Source: Psoroptes ovis (lineage: Eukaryota > Arthropoda > Arachnida > Sarcoptiformes > Psoroptidae). Taken from it: a DNA stretch of 64,000 bases. The DNA lies in NCBI GenBank assembly GCA_002943765.1, contig PQWQ01000014.1, forward strand, positions 124,001 through 188,000, written 5' to 3'. Position 1 is the stretch's first letter, and each line of letters opens with the position of its first letter. A program made the translations under genes and the position numbers. The notes beneath the pieces were generated by a model that was given only the letters and a program-made list of their open reading frames with translations, was not told the DNA's origin and did not search any database. Of the stretch, positions 60,411-64,000 are shown one piece after another.

Positions 60411-63400
60411 GTTCTCCGGAGAGAATCGAGAAACGTAAAATTTTAGGCAATTTTCTACCGAATACAAACAAATGTATTTTTGTTTTTTTTATTTGATGTT
60501 GAAACAACAAGAAAAAATTTGATTTTTCACCATGCAAAACAAGCGAAAAATAAGCGAAAACAAACAAGAGAAAAAACAAATCATTTTGTCGAAAAAAATA
60601 TGAAATTTTCTATTATTAGATATTTGAATGTTGAACAATGTTTTGGTGGAATACCAGAAAAAAAATCGGAAAAATAAACCTTAAATTATTGATTATAAAT
60701 TAAATTTAAGCAAATTTTTTTTTTCATCAGACATTTGTGTATTGTGCATCGTGTTATTACATTATCATCATTGAAAACAAACATTTCAAAATTATTATTG
60801 AATTGTCTGAATTGATGATGATGACGATGATGATGATGAATAATTTCAATTTATTTCATTTTATTGAGTTGTCCGATAAGTTCTTGCCGATTTTCTCATG
60901 ATTTCTTACAATATAATCAATAAAAACTTTCCGGACAACCTAATATTTCGATTTATTTTCTTTGTGCGAAAAATGGAAAGAAAATTGAATAAAAATATAA
61001 ATAAAAATGAAAATAAAAATAATGATAATATAAAATTATCAATCGTCAATCATTCAATTTATTCAATTTAGAATTCATTCAATTTTTCATTTCTTATTGT
61101 TGTTTTTCATTATTTTCTATTTTTCGTATTTTTCCAATTATTATTTCTCCAATTTATTGATAAGTTGGCCATACAAAGTGTCGTATTACTGAATTTCAAT
61201 GTAACAATGGACAATGTATAAATCAAGATTGGCGTTGTGATAGTGATTTTGATTGTGATGATTTTAGTGATGAATTAAATTGTCGTAAGTGTTGTGTGTG
61301 TTTATAATTTTACTCTTTTTACAAAATATTTGTAGTTTAGTTTTATAGTTTTTTTCTCTCTTTTTGTTTTAATGTCAATTTATAGATTGATGATATTATT
61401 ATTATTATCATTATTTTCTTATTTCTTATTGTATTTTGTAAACTTGACATTTAATTTAAATGTATTTTTGTATTTTGTATTTTTTTCATCGTTTTTATCT
61501 TTTTTTTTCTTTTCGATTAATGACTAAAAATCATTGGAATCATTTATAAATTTCCATATATTATTGGCAAATCAAATGTTTGTATTGAATAATGATAAAT
61601 GATAAATAAATAAATAAAAATAGCAAATAAATCATGTACAAAACAAGAATTTCGTTGCCGGTCAGGCCAATGTATTCGTGATGTTCTTCGTTGCGATGGT
61701 GACAAAGATTGTATTGATAATAGTGATGAAGAAGAATGTTTAAATAATAATTTTGAATGTACTAGTGGTAATTTCCGTTGCCGTGATGGTACATGTATAA
61801 ATTTAAATAATGTTTGTGATGGTGCACCGAATTGTCCCGATGGTTCGGATGAAGATACCAATTCGACTTGTATAGCGAATATAATGCCATGTCATGAAAA
61901 TGGTTTTCCATGTCAACATATTTGTGTGGCAACAAATACCGGACATTATTGTTCATGTAAAGAAGGATATCGTAAAGCAAGTGATGGACGATCATGCATT
62001 GACATTGATGAATGTTTAATCGGTAGCCTTCGCAATGATTATTTAGAACATTATGTCAATTTTCGCTTCACTGATCCGCATCATCATCATCATCCTTATA
62101 ATCGACAAAATAATTTATTAACAACAACACTGCCAAATATTCAAGTGTGTTCACAAAAATGTGAAAATTCTGTGCCAGGATTTCAATGTTCATGTGCCAA
62201 CGGTTATCGATTAAGAATCGATAAACGACGATGTAAAGCCATTCAAGCGCCTGAACCTATTTTGCTCATAGCAAATATAAATCACTTAAGGTATGTTTGT
62301 GCGAAAAACTATAATGAATTTATCAATCATCAATTGCATTTATTCATTAGTTTTATTTTCGATATTTTTAATGCTAAAATGAAATTATGAATAATAAATT
62401 TTTTTTATTCATCCATGATTCACTAATGATTTTCTCTACTCTCATAGAGCTTTAATTTTAGATTTAAATACAATTGTGAATAATAATAATTTCATACAAT
62501 ATCATTATGATAATGATGATGATGATTCATCACAACAAGAAACAATTGATCAATCAATTGATAATATAAATAACAATGAGCTAATTATTGATGATTTTCA
62601 TTATGAAAAAAAATTTTATTTTTGGATTGATACAAAAATGAAAAAAATTTTCAGTGCCTTTATTGATTTTAGTGATAAAAGTGATAATAATAATATTAAT
62701 ATCAAAAATCATTCATCTTCCATGATTAAAAATAATCACAAGTTGCCTTTATTATCAACAATAACATTGAAAAAAATTCGACCAATCATAGAAATTGGTA
62801 TCGTTGAACCAACTGATATTGTTGTCGATTGGATTAATGATAGAATTTATTGGACCGATTCTGGAGCATCAAAAATTGAATACAGTAATCTTGATGGACG
62901 AAATCGTCGAATATTGTTCAAAAATTCTGTTGAAAAGCCTAAATCAATAGCAATAAATCCTGATAAGAATACATTGTATTGGAGTGATTGGGGACAACCG
63001 GTACGAATCGAAAGTTCATTTTTAGATGGTTCATTTAGGCAAATAATTATAAGTGCATTACTTATGAATCCTACTGGTATTACAATCGATTATCCAGCAA
63101 ATAAATTATACTGGATTGATATCAAACAAAATTTGATTGAATGTTCAAATTTAGATGGCTCAAATCGTTATACACTCGTACATGATAATATTAAATATCC
63201 AATTTCATTGACCATATTCGAAGACAATCTTTATTGGACGGGTCTTAAATCAACAAAAATTAATATTGTCAACAAATTGAATGGAAAACTCATATCAAAA
63301 ATCGAAACAAATCATAATAATTTTACTAATAATGACCAATCAAATATAATTGTCAATGTTTTTCATCCATTACGGCAGCCTAATGTAGAATTTAATGTTT

Positions 63401-64000
63401 GTCAAACTCATCCTTGTTCTGATATTTGTTTACCAAACAATAATTCTTATCGGTGCCTTTGTCCATTTGGATTCAGTTTTAGAGATCAAAATAATAAAAA
63501 ATGTCGAAAAGATTCCGATTTATTATTAATGTTTACACGACGAAATGAAATTCGAGCCATAAATCTGTCTAAGCGTAAATTAATGACAGAACAAAATAAT
63601 CCAATCGAAGATTTCAATCTTGATTACACTCTCCCCATTCTTCAAATTTCTTTTGTTGTTTCTATGGATTATGATTGGTCAACATCAACCATATTTTGGT
63701 CCGATTTATTCAATAAATCTATCAATAGTGCTCATTGGACAGGCCTACAACAACAGACCATAGTTAGCTCTTCATTAGAAGCTCCATCAGGAATAGCCTA
63801 TGACTGGATCACTAAAAATATTTATTGGGTCGATACTGGACGTAATGTCATTGAAGTGTCTAGAATCGATGGCTCCTTTCGTTCAATTGTTATCTGGAGA
63901 TCATTAGATCAGCCTCGGGATATTGTACTTGATCCTCAAACAGCATTAATATTCTGGTCTCAATGGAACAATCATTCAGCAAATATTGAAAGAGCCAGCA
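54915..64000 (+). CDS. LRP4: Low-density lipoprotein receptor-related protein 4 (LRP4), 5' part
   Basis: A large single-pass receptor; LRP4 organises synapses and modulates Wnt/BMP signalling. Exons: 54915-55116 (tentative signal exon, phase-compatible), 56538-57230, 59163-59258, 59369-59518, 59597-59971, 61165-61284, 61624-62290 and 62448 to the window end. Eight LDL-A modules follow in order; the first has CGSDTFAC and CTCIPLSWQCDG, the C-x-CIPxxWQCDG form I associate with LRP4. Two EGF modules (CQHICVATNTGHYCSC; CSQKCENSVPGFQCSC) lead into a YWTD propeller (IYWTDSGASKIEYSNLDG, LYWSDWG, LYWIDIKQN, LYWTG). An EGF module (CSDICLPNNNSYRCLC) and the start of a second propeller follow (IFWSDLFN, IYWVDTGRN, IFWSQWN). 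About 1285 residues are in the window. LDL-A1 and propeller 1 carry Asn-rich insertions. Confidence 0.9.
55117..56537 (+). other. First LRP4 intron (tentative)
   Basis: A 1.4-kb interval between the putative signal-peptide exon (donor G|GTTTGT) and the LDL-A1 exon (acceptor TTTAAAG). It contains homopolymer runs and chance frames such as 55912-56127; no embedded gene was recognised. Confidence 0.5.
57231..59162 (+). other. Second LRP4 intron
   Basis: A 1.9-kb phase-1 intron with a strong GTAAGT donor and TTTTTCAG acceptor, separating LDL-A1 from LDL-A2. It holds simple repeats, including (GT)n near 58679-58693, and nothing else that I can identify. Confidence 0.75.
60368..60409. repeat. (GAT)14 microsatellite
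   Basis: Fourteen uninterrupted GAT units inside an LRP4 intron. Read as protein they give poly-Asp or poly-Ser in chance frames. Confidence 0.92.
60864..60943. mobile_element. Mariner-like MITE, copy 2 (80 bp)
   Basis: Flanked by TA at 60862-60863 and 60944-60945. The left end is TTGAGTTGTCCGATAAGTTC and the right end, read on the other strand, is TTAGGTTGTCCGGAAAGTTT, a mariner-type terminal repeat. The internal GCCGATTTT..CATGA matches copy 1, and both copies are exactly 80 bp. It lies inside an LRP4 intron, in the same orientation as copy 1. Confidence 0.85.

Larger units (their letters stand above)
59972..61164 (+). other. Fifth LRP4 intron
   Basis: A 1.2-kb phase-1 intron between LDL-A5 and LDL-A6 (GTAAGT donor, TTGATAAG acceptor). 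It carries a (GAT)14 microsatellite and MITE copy 2. Confidence 0.8.

Noticed and set aside
1..64000. tRNA, rRNA, riboswitch or prokaryotic operon signals
   Set aside because: No B-box-like GGTTCGAATCC arms, rRNA cores or Shine-Dalgarno-linked gene clusters were seen; introns and gene families are animal.

Overview
The window is about 64 kb of very AT-rich animal nuclear DNA. Introns are short (about 50-180 bp in most genes), simple sequence is abundant, and the proteins carry Asn/Ser/Gln runs. Gene content points to an arthropod: a divergent ionotropic receptor, an oxytocin/vasopressin-neurophysin precursor, an astacin, and a PAN+ZP protein of the NompA type. The compact style suggests a chelicerate, most likely an acariform (dust-mite-like) mite. 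That last step is inference, since no rRNA or mitochondrial marker is present.

Layout, 1-25.4 kb (gene-dense): the 3' end of an iPLA2/PLA2G6-type phospholipase (1-1039, +); a vanin/biotinidase-type amidohydrolase (1206-2816, +); a decayed ionotropic-receptor relic (about 3172-3935, -) beside a better preserved paralogue (4344-5805, -); a solitary Copia-type Gag with zinc knuckle and 72-bp tandem repeats (6824-7597, -); SLC35E1-like transporter (7991-9406, +); NSMCE2/MMS21 SUMO ligase (9544-10330, -); an intronless A1CF/RBM46/RBM47-type two-RRM protein (10677-11435, +); MCM6 (11655-14177, +); COX18 (14220-15211, -); JADE/Rhinoceros (15851-18388, +); WDR44 (18479-21475, -); a nonapeptide-neurophysin precursor (22918-23517, +); a RING-CH ligase (23743-24369, +); and an astacin (24395-25410, -).

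27.7-36.1 kb: one 12-exon gene for a NompA-like extracellular protein of about 2319 residues. It has twelve PAN/apple domains arranged as four A-B-C triplets, then a ZP domain, a run of nine arginines, and a C-terminal membrane segment. A CRAL-TRIO protein follows (37766-38734, -).

38.7-64 kb: about 16 kb with no recognisable gene, made of homopolymers, microsatellites, hairpins and one 80-bp mariner-like MITE. Then comes the 5' part of LRP4 (54915 to beyond 64000, +) with eight LDL-A modules, two EGF modules and YWTD propellers. A second copy of the same MITE lies in an LRP4 intron.

Most genes are unrelated housekeeping or developmental neighbours, with no operon or single pathway. Three have plausible neural or sensory roles: ionotropic receptor, NompA-like protein and LRP4. 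All splice models were built by hand from GT/AG sites, reading phase and remembered family sequence; no search was run.
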